Below, piece after piece: positions 48,915-59,256 of a stretch of DNA of 64,000 nt (position 1 is the first letter of the stretch; each line of letters begins with the position of its first letter). The notes beneath the pieces are model-generated. The model made no database searches. It saw nothing but the letters and a program-made list of their open reading frames with translations, and was not told the DNA's origin. Both the position numbers and the translations under genes were made by a program. The stretch comes from Steromphala cineraria (taxonomy: Eukaryota > Mollusca > Gastropoda > Trochida > Trochidae): positions 28,599,450 through 28,663,449 of the forward strand of contig OU744728.1 in assembly GCA_916613615.1 (NCBI GenBank). The letters run 5' to 3'.

Positions 48915-50420
48915 AGTTAGTCAGTAGCAACAGTTGCTAAATAAAACAAGCGAATGAGAGACAAGATTTCTGTTCCTTTGAACGATGCCATACCAAAATA
49001 TAACCTCTTCGCCTTGTTGAGTTAATGTGTTGAAATTGTCTTCTTTGTTGTAATTTACTGTTCACAAAAAAAGAGTACACAACAAAATCCTGTTGTAAAT
49101 AAAAAGTGACTATGAGCCCTTGTGCACATTAGTTGTGAAGAAGTACTCACAATTTCAAAGATCAAAGTAGGATACTTATAATTTTTGACTGTCCAAATAC
49201 ATGAAGGGTCCCAAAACAGCTTTTTCAATTCTATTTTTGATTATAATCTTTGAAATTGGAATTAAAATTATGAAATTTATAAATTTGATGAAATAAAGAT
49301 GTTATCAATATGAATTAATAATTTGTTAATGCATTTTGTTTGTAATTTGGTATAAAAAACAAGCAACAGTGTCGATTTCACTATCCTATCTCGTCTAGGA
49401 GATTTTTAAACAGCGAGTTTAGAAGGCGCATTTTTAAAACAAAGGCCGTTAACAGACTGATATAGCTTTTAAAAGAAAAAGTTCAGTTAGCTCTTGAAGA
49501 CATGAAATAACCTTGTAACTGTAAGCTGTAACTTTCACACGTAGCTTAACCTATCATGCATATGATATCGTTTCTTATGCGCCTGAATGTATTAATCATG
49601 TTGTTATGCATTATTTCACTGTCCTTTGCAAAAACAAAGGAAAACGTCATACTATATTCCCATTTGCCAAAAGAATATCAGTCATCGAAATCAAAAAGAA
49701 AAGTTACTACTTAAAAAACGTACAGAGGCTCAAAGAAATAACATTTCATGTTATATATTAAATGAAAAATGAAGGTCATTACTGTCTTGGTCGATATAAA
49801 ATGATACTGGATATGTATTTGGAGCACATTTCCATCCACTAGTGCATGCTCAAGGCGCTACTAACATAATTACCCTATTCTAACCAAAGCTGACATACTT
49901 GTCGCTAGAAGGTCACCACCAACACAACTCATTACCAAGTACCGATTTCATGCTTGAATGAAATATTTTGCCAAAGATGACACGACAAGTCTCTCACCTT
50001 GTGACCCAGTGTGTGGCAGGGAATCAAAATCTCACTAAGAGAAATCAATAATGAGCAGGTAACCCACTCAAGCAACGAGCCGTGCCTCTTGTTGCTGAAT
50101 ACTCCTGATCCAATTTTTAATCGAGAATTGAACTGTAACTGTTCGGATCGGAGTTGAAAACATTATTATTCCTCTCTACTTCTGATGAATTTGATGAACG
50201 TGCGACACATACTGGTAAATGCTTTTGTGGATGATATTGACATTTCTATTTAGTAATAATAGTCTATTCTTTTTCCATTTCGTATGAAATTTTAACCACT
50301 CTTGCACCATTGTTGACCGTCCTTGGACTACAAATGTTGGTGTTTCTCGTATAACAAGAAGATTTATAAGTTTGGATGTTGAAATTACACAGCAGTCCTT
50401 CTCCATGATTTAGACAATAA

Positions 50421-50552
50421 CAAACGAGTGACGGGGAATGTCAGATTATCTTTGCCGAGTTATATTATTTTCGTAATTCTCGTTCCTTGGTGAGAGAATT
50501 ACGCAAATAAGTTAACGAGGAAAAGATAATCTAGCATTCCCAGTCACGAGTT
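50421..50552. repeat. Foldback element within the unit 2 insertion
   Basis: The left arm GAGTGACGGGGAATGTCAGA pairs with the right arm CTAGCATTCCCAGTCACGAG. The central part holds GTAATTCTCGTTCCTTGGTGAGAGAATTAC, itself a hairpin. It lies in sequence absent from unit 1, so it arrived with or after the unit 2 insertion. Confidence 0.7.
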
Positions 50553-51223
50553 GGTTGTTGGTTAAATTACCCGGCCATAAAATGTTTATGAGGTATACAC
50601 TTAGATTCTTAAAACTTTCTCTATAAACGATTTCACAAGGGGATAATCTCCAAATACATACGCTTTCGGGGTCGCGTAACTGCCGACACACCTATGCACA
50701 GCTTTATTAAAAATTTTTTTTTTACTGCAGTTAGGGTTTAAACTTTCGCTTTTCTTAGTTTTCTAAGAAACTGTATTTTCAAGTTGTGTATTGATTCGTC
50801 GTACGGTATCAACATACAAATCGGCGTAAACTGAAAATCTATTGGCTATTGGCACTGTGACGTCATGGCCGCTCCTGTTTAGGACATCATTTAAATCTAA
50901 CGAAACTAGTCGCATTCTACTAGACCAAAAGCTTTTCGCGATGACATTTGAATGACTCATGTAACACTATTTGCATCGGCACATGTCAGAACTGGAAAAT
51001 AGAAACAACATGGGGTAAATTGAACTTGTTAATATTTAGAATAATGGAAAACAACTTGTCAGTCGAATACAAGTTTGAAAGATGAATTAAATAGTCCCGA
51101 CACAACGTTGAATTTGATTGGTTCACAATAACCAATCAAAGACAGGAAAAAATTCAACTCCCTATAGACTTAGAGGAAAAATACTACCCTGTGTCAATCC
51201 TCCCGTAAGGGTCATTTGATAAC

Positions 51224-51490
51224 TTTCCTGGCATCAATCTTCTGGTGTTTCTTGACAAGCACCAGAGTGGAGAGAGGATATCTGTTGCCGTCACCGTGTT
51301 CCTGTCCTTCACAATGTTCCTGTCCTCTCTGAACGATCTGCTGCCCCGCACTTCCACCTCCATCTCACTACTCTCTGTGGTAGCCTACTTGCAGTTCCAG
51401 AGTAGTGGTGGTATAGTCGTCAGCATCATCATCAGCCACTGCCTCTTCCACTCAACCAACGACGGCTACTTTTTCTTTTCACTACTATAA
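51224..51490 (+). pseudogene. Cys-loop receptor fragment (TM1-TM3), unit 2
   Basis: Same fragment as at 45794 with a few substitutions: SVVAYLQFQSSGG in place of SMVAYLQFQSSGG, and HCLFHSTNDGYFFFSLL without the stop after HCLYH. The frame runs on to TAA at 51488. The upstream stop of unit 1 is shared, so the piece was already broken before the duplication. Confidence 0.62.
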
Positions 51491-52076
51491 GGATTTAGAT
51501 AAATCAAACAAAACTTGTATTTTTTATACCTTTTACATTTATTTTGAAGATTGGACATACGTTTCAGTAGCATATCACACAGATAACTCAACTTCATAAA
51601 GTGAATCATATTTGCAGATGTCATTACCAAAGTTTTTTGCGAAAACAAAAGCAATATAAATGTTAATTTTGATCGGATTGTATCGCTACAGGTTGTATCT
51701 TTAAACCTGTAGACAGTTGATCAACTTAACAAGGGTGAATGGAATGATGAAAAGCTGTCTTATAGCTATATATTTAATTTAGTTCCAATATATCCTTATA
51801 TTGCAATATTGAAAAGTTATGTTGTATAACTAATGTACTATCATATCAATTCAATTATATTCCAATTGTCAGTTTTTTAAAGTGCAATTTTGAAAATAGA
51901 TCCAAATGTTGATTTCTATGTCATGTAAAGGTGTGAATGGGTGAAATATTTAGCATTTGTGTTCGAGTTACTGTGCATCCATGAAAGGGTATGTAACAAA
52001 AGAGGTGAAGCCTCATCGTTCCTTCCCTTGATAGAGCATTTGAGTTTGACCCTTGATATTTCAATATTGTACATAT

Positions 52077-53918
52077 TCAAAGAGGAATTTGACAGACATA
52101 GTGCCTAAGGGATGTACAGTCCATGGAATTCCACCTCCATCCTATCACTCGTTGAAAAGATGCGCACTCGTTAGATCCATGAGTGACGCCAGACGCCCAA
52201 AAGGTGAACACCAAGGGACTCCCGTCTACCCACCCCTCTGAGGTCAGTCCGAAGAAGACAGCATCATCTGTTGAAACGGGAAATGACAGACAATGATGCT
52301 TTTACAAGGAGTTACACATTTAGCTCAGTTGGTAGAATGTGAGCTCATCACCAGGAGGACCTTGGTTTGATTTCCTCCGAATCATACAAAAAGGCATTAA
52401 AAATGGCTTATTGAGGCCTCCCTTGAAATTCAGCATGATATCATTAACTTAATTTACTTTGTACATTAAGATAAAACAGCATACTTACTGAAGCACGGGG
52501 ACAACAGAATTCCAGCATTTTTCACTAGGTTATTCTTGGCCTCTGTGTTCACAACAGCAAGATGTCCATTTGGAAAGTAGCTTGCACAAGTAGCATTGGC
52601 ATCAGACCAGGTCTTGAGGTCAGTGTGGAACTTGACAAACATCTCATCTGATCCAAGCATCTGGAAACCATCGTCATTTGGACATGGTAAAGGTGTTGCT
52701 GTAGATGAAGCAGTATCATCTTGGACCTCATGTCCAACCTGGTAGAAGTATACAGTACCAGATTGAATCGTAGCCCCAGCATTTGCAAGGAACACTTCTG
52801 TGTGGAGCTGGCACTGGTTTGTGAAGGTGTTGTAGAAGAAGGAAAGACAGTTATCTAACATGAAGCATTTGCTCGCACAATTTATTTTGCCCTTTCTTTC
52901 ATTTCTGGAAGTCACTTCTAGGATTGATGACGTTATATTGTATCCTTCCAACGCCTTCACATATTGAAACTCTACATGCCTCATCACACACTCACTGTTG
53001 GGAAAAAAACAAAGAATACAAGTACATGTGTCAATAAAATGGCATTATCTCAAATAAGAAAATAAATAAATGAATAGATGGAAGAGTTAGTATCTGCTGA
53101 ACAAACGTTAATCAATCATTCCCTAGACTATCTTTATAAGGTTTTATTTTAGTATCGAGAATTGCTGTCTTACCGTATTTTGCATTTGAATAGGTTAGAA
53201 CGTCTTGAGAATCCTATCATCATTATCCTTTTTGATGAATCACCTGGATGAATTTCTTAAAACTTATCTAGTTCGTTATAGCTATCGGACATCTTGCTCA
53301 GCTGCTCAGTTTCGTTTGTGACTGTCCGTGGTTATGTGTAAGCTCTCAAACCAAACTTTCAGTATGTAGACGTACTCTCAAAATGTACAGTCATATTTTA
53401 AAGGGGCAGTAGCACGTTTCAGGGGGAAAATATGGTGATGTCAGGAAAACGAACATTAATGCTTCCAATTGAAAGACAATAAATTTAAACTAAATAGGCA
53501 GTAACAATTCAAATATATAATGTAAAGTTTAGCCATGCGATTCCCTTTTCTTACCCAAAATGAATTAAAGGTGTTCACACAAAATGGCCGCCCCTGGATT
53601 TTAGACGAATCTTCATACTTTGTCCTCTGACTATGGATGATTGACTTGTGTAATGAGATTTTTACACAATCAAAATAATATTTTTAGCAATAATATACAC
53701 TACCAGTGTAAATATAAAATTATCAAATAAAAATTTCTACTGCCCCTTTAAATGTAAAAAAGAGGAGATGTTAATAATCTCATTAGAACGACTCTCCTGA
53801 TAAATTTAGTTAACAAACTTGACTAATGACTTTGATCAATAAACACGATAAGTTTTACTTACCTTTGCAATGATAGCACACCATGCATTATGAAAAACAC
53901 TACAGGTATGAGGTCCAT
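52077..53918 (-). CDS. PAN-CTLD secreted protein, copy D
   Basis: Exons on the minus strand: 53863-53918, 52489-52994 and 52077-52267, GT-AG borders, phases 2 and 1; 250 residues. The signal peptide is identical to that of copy C. Differences from C are few and lie mainly at the start of the PAN domain (FQYVKALEGY, ILEVTSRNERKGKINCASKC) and in exon 3 (RVIGWRW for RHIGWRW). The first-half CTLD cysteine is replaced by the same M-F-V-K-F as in C. EPN/QPD is absent. MITE copy 7 sits in intron 1. A secreted, possibly non-sugar-binding recognition protein is inferred; intact frame and splice sites suggest it is expressed. Confidence 0.82.
52307..52380 (+). repeat. tRNA-like SINE relic in gene D intron 2
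   Basis: TAGCTCAGTTGG matches the pol III A-box consensus, and GGTTTGATTTCC approximates the B box, at tRNA-like spacing. The loop CTCATCA is reminiscent of a methionine anticodon, but flanking stem bases do not pair. It is the duplicate of 46884-46960. Confidence 0.55.
53398..53751 (-). mobile_element. TTAA-flanked MITE, copy 7 (gene D intron 1)
   Basis: A 354-bp duplicate of copy 6 with the same internal differences. TTAA is kept at both ends; the right terminus reads TTCTACTGCCCCT. Confidence 0.82.
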
Positions 53919-54753
53919 TCTTATATGAGAAATTCGTTAGGAGCAACCTAACCACGCAGGCAAAAGCAAGTGATGTTATGATCTCTCATAAAATGCATAC
54001 TTGAAGATGAGCTAGTGTTTACTGTTCATCTTGTTTGTATCCTGTTGCCCGAGGTTAACTAGGTTTACAAGATATCTGGACTGTAATATCAATCAATACT
54101 GAGAAAAAATATTGCGACATAGGATAAAACTTTCAATCATAAATTCAATTATCATGGGTCAATCACCTGAAATTGGTACCTGGGGCCAGATAAACAAAAG
54201 TTAAAGATAATGTTACGACATTAAACATTGTTAAACATGTTCACTAATTCAATTAGCTTTTGATTACAAAACTGATTGATCTTCAAAACGTCTGTGTTCC
54301 TTTGTCAATTAATTCAAAAATCATATTCTATTAATTGTTGTTCATAAAAAAAAACATTATTAAAGTCAATGAAAACAATCTACACTACATTTATGTTATG
54401 TTATGTTTATGTTATTCCTTTTGGAATAAATGATTTGAGTGTACAGAATAAACATCCCCCTGAAGATGTGTGTTGAAAAAACCTCATCACAGAAAGTGAA
54501 TCAATACACCAAAGATGAAGATAACGTTTTGTTATTGTATTAATTCAATAAAGAGTAAAAAGTTTGTTTTGTAAATGTGACTATCGGCACATTTCCGAGC
54601 AATCGAACGGATTGATGCGACACAGCAGATCGCAAACCCATTTTCTGAATAGGTATCTACGTTTACGTAGAATATAATGTACTCTTAGTATAATAATGAT
54701 AATAATAGCTTTCTTATACCGTGCACATATCCATGACACATATCAATATCCAG

Positions 54754-54938
54754 GGACAAAACACAGGATGACACCGAAGTCATACATATTTGGATTCGAA
54801 CCCGAATTCGAACAAATAACGAATTTGGAGCAGAAGTTTACAGACGACGGACTACGGCCAATTTGGTCATACTGCCCTGATGAGCTTCAAAATACTCCTG
54901 AAGAACACCCTCCTTACTTCTCAATGCTCTTGCCCTAG
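54754..54938 (+). CDS. Candidate terminal exon, unknown protein
   Basis: After an AG acceptor (ATATCAATATCCAG) the plus frame reads GTKHRMTPKSYIFGFEPEFE, then a charged stretch and IWSYCPDELQ, and ends FSMLLP before TAG at 54936-54938. Composition is balanced and protein-like, richer in GC than the surroundings, and the phase would take one base from an upstream exon. I recognise no family, and the upstream sequence is the flank of gene D on the other strand, so any partner exon is not visible. It may be a lone relic exon. Confidence 0.3.
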
Positions 54939-56888
54939 CAGTGTAAAACTTTTAAAGGGTTCTTGAATTATTTGTATGGTTTAAACGTCACAATATTTAT
55001 TCAATGAAATGAATGGATTGGTAAACAGGAATATTGCCGCCTTGATAAATACCTAAATTTATTATTTAATTATTTCTATGCTATGCGTTGTAAAATAGAT
55101 TTCTGAAATGGCTAAATCAATAGAGGATTTTATTCTTAAATAAAAAAACGTGAAGACCTGCACCTCTCCTAATTGTGTTGAAGACATGAGTAAAATTTGA
55201 AAAGTTTTTCAGGAATCAGACAGAAAACTAACTTAGGATGGACAGACGGACGGAAGGACAGAATCATTATAGTTGTTATAACTATCCACCTGTGAACTGT
55301 AGGTCGTCGGTATAATAATTATCGCAATCATTCCTATTTCATTCACAAATTCGGCTTTCAGATATAACCAATTCCATCACTGCTAACACATGGCATTGGC
55401 ATTGTGAGTGTATACTAGATTCTAGTATTTAAATATTCAATTCATAAGTGAACTAGCACCTATTATAGTAGTCTAGATATGGATTTACGTTGTAAAATCA
55501 ATGTTAATGTATGGGTTGCACTGTTACAACTTACCGATGCTTCGCGTTCAGCATTGACGCTTGTGCCATGTTGCTGGTCAGAGAGCAGTGCTTTTTCTAC
55601 TTTCACTTTAGAGTGACAAGAATAATAAAATGTGGCTTCTATAATAAGCGGACAAAAATTCATGTACTTTTTGAATATTATATTATATTAAATATATGTT
55701 TCAATCTTGATTTTGGTGCCCAAAAAAATAATTCAAGCTTTTCAAAAATGGGGGGGGGCAGTGCCCCCCCGATATTTTTTTCTATCAATATCTTTTCTTA
55801 AAATACATTTTTTGTTTTGAGAAAAAAGTTTAATATGATAAAATGGTTACAATTTTTTTTTTACATTTTTCACATCATACCCCATATCAACCCTCGACCC
55901 ATGTCATGCCCAGCCCTCCGACTGATATGAGTTCTCGGGCTTATATGAGGTATGATATAAAAAACATCACCTCTAAATACATTAAATGTTATATTAAATG
56001 TTTGAAATTTTTGTTGAAAATAATTTGTATGCACGAAAATAGATAACCTGTGACAATATTGGGCAAGTACATGTAGGCAATTAGGCAAGTAGGCAAGTTG
56101 GCAAATTGTTATTCATACAATTTTCGTTTTGGAACACTATTTCCATCTGTTCCTTCGTACGGCTATCCAGCCAGTGAAATGATGATCACACGAAGGTTAT
56201 ACGGTAACGACACGGCTTCCTGGTGGTTGTCGTATGAACGACGAAATGTAAACAAGACAAGATAGACAAGAAGGCATATACATATACGTATAGAGTATCA
56301 GAATCGTTTACATGCCAAAAAATGTCTCCGCACTGCTCATTTTGCTGCCGGAGCAATGTCAATGTCCGACTGTCAAACGATGTCCCAAAATGGTCTTACA
56401 ATGGTATCGATAACATTGCGATTCGATACAACAAGGTTTAATTTTCGAATTTAGAAATTGCCATAATCAAATGAAATTTAAAATGTCTTAAAAGGCACAA
56501 TGTGTCTGTCAACTTATTTTCAGTGGAAATGAAATTGACATTGCTCTTAATTCAGCATATTTATTTTAGCATCATATTCATATTCTTACAATAGATGGTT
56601 TACGTAATCGTTTTCATTTAGTGAAATTAAAGTTGCATGTTTTTTTTTCTAGGATTGGTTCAAAATGCGCACTGTAATGTCCATATCTTGTCATGCCGAA
56701 ACAAGGTAACTCAGCGACGATTTATCTGAAAAATAAAACAACACCGAAAAATTATCCCGCTCACTTTTGAGTGAAGCTGAACAACACAAGGGGCCTCCAT
56801 GCCCATCTGGTCTTAACACATCTGCTCTTGATCCTCTTTTAACTCAACAAAGCGTGTGTGTATTCAATTAATGCTCAACATTGAAACT
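54939..56888. other. Intergenic stretch
   Basis: No supported gene. It contains a G9-C6 palindromic tract near 55750-55770 (GGGGGGGGGCAGTGCCCCCC) and otherwise AT-rich sequence with random frames. Confidence 0.4.
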
Positions 56889-57050
56889 GATAAATAGAGA
56901 ATCTCACCCACGTGTCTTCTGATATCAAATAAATCAACACATGTTGATTAAAGGAACAAATATCCCAGGCTTGCCGAGGATATTTTACTTTTATCAACGA
57001 GTGTTGTTATATTTGATATCAGAAGACACGAGGGTGAGATTCTATTTATC
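56889..57050. repeat. Foldback element with about 50-bp arms
   Basis: GATAAATAGAGAATCTCACC...CTTCTGATATCAAAT at the left is the reverse complement of ATTTGATATCAGAAG...GGTGAGATTCTATTTATC at the right, with a centre of about 60 bp. No open frame of its own. Confidence 0.8.
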
Positions 57051-57130
57051 ATCCAAAATCATTTTTCAACACATTTCCATGAAAAATGTAGTCTTTGAAC
57101 ACTGCATAGCTCTAAAACTCTTAAACCAGT

Positions 57131-57188
57131 GATGTCATAGCATTGTGACGTCATTGTGTTTATGATGTCAGAGCATTGTGACGTCATT
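57131..57188. repeat. 25-bp direct repeat containing CRE palindromes
   Basis: GATGTCATAGCATTGTGACG and GATGTCAGAGCATTGTGACG each continue with TCATT, 33 bp apart. Each contains TGACGTCA (57146-57153 and 57179-57186). A third degraded GTGATGTCAGG follows at about 57210. Confidence 0.5.
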
Positions 57189-57264
57189 TCTGATGATGCA
57201 AAACCTTTGTGATGTCAGGTTCTTCTGTTGACATGACATTGTTCAAAATCTACTGTCAAAGCGA

Positions 57265-57314
57265 GTGATATCTCCTAGGAGATATTGCTTGATCTTTCAC
57301 AAGCAATATCTCCT
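57265..57314. repeat. Short hairpin, AGGAGATATTGCTT arms
   Basis: AGGAGATATTGCTT and AAGCAATATCTCCT are exact reverse complements around a 10-base loop; the left side also contains the palindrome ATATCTCCTAGGAGATAT. Confidence 0.6.
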
Positions 57315-58600
57315 GTGGAACACAGTTTTGGATGATAAAACAAATTATGAAAAGATAACAATCATTAAGCTTCTATTTTCATTTCGGTGAATACATATTT
57401 ATTTTTAAGTTCAAAACGGTGTACTTGTCATCAGAAAATTTCATTCATTAGTGTTCTAATTAAAAGTGTGATTGAACAATAAAGTGTACTTGCAGACTAC
57501 ATTAAATTGTTCGAAAAAAGACCAAGAATCAATCAATTAGGTCGCTCAGTAAAAGTTATTTTGTTCATTTAACAAAAAATGTAGGTCTTATGCATAAATA
57601 CAATTCTCTCAATTTTTCAGTATAGTCCCAATATAGTAAGTTCATGAAACACTAATCATATCTTTATTCATTAAAAACTAATATTCGTTTAAGTGTAAAG
57701 CTATTATTCCGTTTGAAGTATTGTTATTAACCATATAGTTTTACCATCACTTGACCACCAACTACAATGCTTGGTTGGTTGTGAATATTTAAAATACACA
57801 CTACTATACCTCTTGAGCGGCTGATCTCTGTCTAACTGTTTTTAGTCTCTGTTGATATTTCGTTAATAAAGGAGTGTTGATACCCCAAATAGTGCTCTAA
57901 GAAATCAGTTACTGAACATAGAGCTATTCTAACTGGTCTTTAGTCTTAGTAGACTTGTTGTTTATAAAGGAGTGCTGGTTGCTTCAGAAATGGTTACGAA
58001 GTAGAACATCAACATCAGAGACTATCAAGACGTGAAGTATTTTGTTGACAGACTTCGCCCTAAGTATAACGACCTTTGAATATGAGCTTGTTCATATCCT
58101 TTATTGTGTCTAGTACAACAATTCTTCAAAGGTAAGCAATTGAATTTCTTTAAATAAACACTACTTTTAATATAATTTTAGGGGAGGAGATGCCATTTTG
58201 CTAAATCTTTATGGTATAAGTTTTTTCAGGACAGTGCCCTGAAAAACGTCAGTTTCTAAACTTAACCGTATACCTACTAAAGGGCTGATTGAGTTTACAT
58301 GTGATCCCTAAGGATGACACAACGACAGAGATAATATAATGTAATATCAAGGCTCATTTTATCAAGTAATAAAATCAGAGCATAAAGAAAACTTCAATAA
58401 TCCTCTTGAACTCATATGGCCTCCACTACAAAGTAATAGACATACACGTGGTCCCTAAGGTTAACACTCACAACGGTAAGACTCATTATATCAAGTATTA
58501 GACGTCAGAGCATAAAGAAAACTTCACTAATACCCTTGAACAGACACAATGTACATGAATGAGTCAACAAAGAATAATGGAGGCATTCTATTAAATAACC
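57315..58600. other. Intergenic, with a diverged direct repeat at 58300-58541
   Basis: No gene is seen. About 58300-58412 and 58449-58541 are two diverged copies of one unit (shared TCAGAGCATAAAGAAAACTT and TCCCTAAGG blocks). Confidence 0.5.
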
Positions 58601-58801
58601 TTAAAGGGGCAGTAGCACGTTTTTGAAAATTTTATATTTTAAAATTTTCACTGATAGTTGTACTCAATGCTGATTGTATTATTTGATAGTGTCAGAAATC
58701 TCATTATACAAGCTAATCATCCATAGTCAGAGAATGAATTATAAAGATTATCTACTCACATCACCTCATATTCCCCCTAAAACGTGTTACTGCTCCTTTA
58801 A
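58601..58801 (+). mobile_element. TTAA-flanked MITE, copy 8, internally deleted
   Basis: Starts TTAAAGGGGCAGTAGCACG and ends CGTGTTACTGCTCCTTTAA but measures only 201 bp. The internal block between GAGAATGA and CACATCACC has been lost relative to the other copies. Confidence 0.8.
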
Positions 58802-59256
58802 AACCTAAACACAAAATAGCGTTAAGCAATTCCATGTTGTCATGACAGCGATAAAAGGGATGAATGACAACGATATATGCTCACAGGTGAGGAAAGGTTT
58901 TGTCTGTTCAGAAATGACTATTGAGCACATGTCATAATAATCCTTCTATGAAAGATGAGCAAAATAATGCATAAAGCAATTCCATGTTTTATATGGTAGC
59001 GTTTGAAGACTAAAGAAAGTCTGTCACGATATGGGACCATACGTGTGGCGACAAAAGGCACGAAAATAGAGGAATAAACCTTTACGACCTTTAGTCTTAC
59101 CCAGGATTCCATAACTAACTGGTTTCATTGGCCTCCAACGCGATTACAAAAGTTAGACTGATAGATGCTCCGTTCAATAAGGCTATAACAGTTTGGTCTG
59201 GGACATATATAGGATCATTTACATTGATTTGAATTGTTAATCAATATCAAACAAAA
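58802..59256. other. 5' flank of gene E
   Basis: No gene. It contains the TATA-like element listed separately. Confidence 0.4.
59206..59211 (+). promoter_or_regulatory. TATA-like box upstream of gene E
   Basis: CATATATAGG lies about 50 bp before the proposed gene E start codon, in an otherwise mixed-sequence region. A start of transcription some 30 bp downstream would leave a short 5' UTR. Position and motif only. Confidence 0.35.

Larger units (their letters stand above)
44855..49755. repeat. Tandem segmental duplication, unit 1 (contains gene C)
   Basis: Sequence from TTAAATGAAAAATGAAG (44868) onward matches unit 2 starting at 49757 with high identity through the receptor fragment, gene C, the MITE and the upstream flank, up to GTGACTATCGGCA near 48907/54593. 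Bases 48915-49755 belong to a different repeat (see 26230). Identity extends to introns, so the duplication is recent relative to A/B. Confidence 0.85.
49756..54593. repeat. Tandem segmental duplication, unit 2 (contains gene D)
   Basis: Collinear with 44868-48907 except for an extra block of about 550 bp at 50210-50768 and a further 100-200 bp near 53110-53220 and 54085-54235. It begins directly where the 26230-type repeat of unit 1 ends, at the shared word TTATATAT, a possible recombination point. Confidence 0.82.

Noticed and set aside
55745..55775. G-rich/C-rich tract as quadruplex or telomeric repeat
   Set aside because: A single G9...C6 palindrome, no repeated telomeric unit; probably a simple-sequence hairpin.
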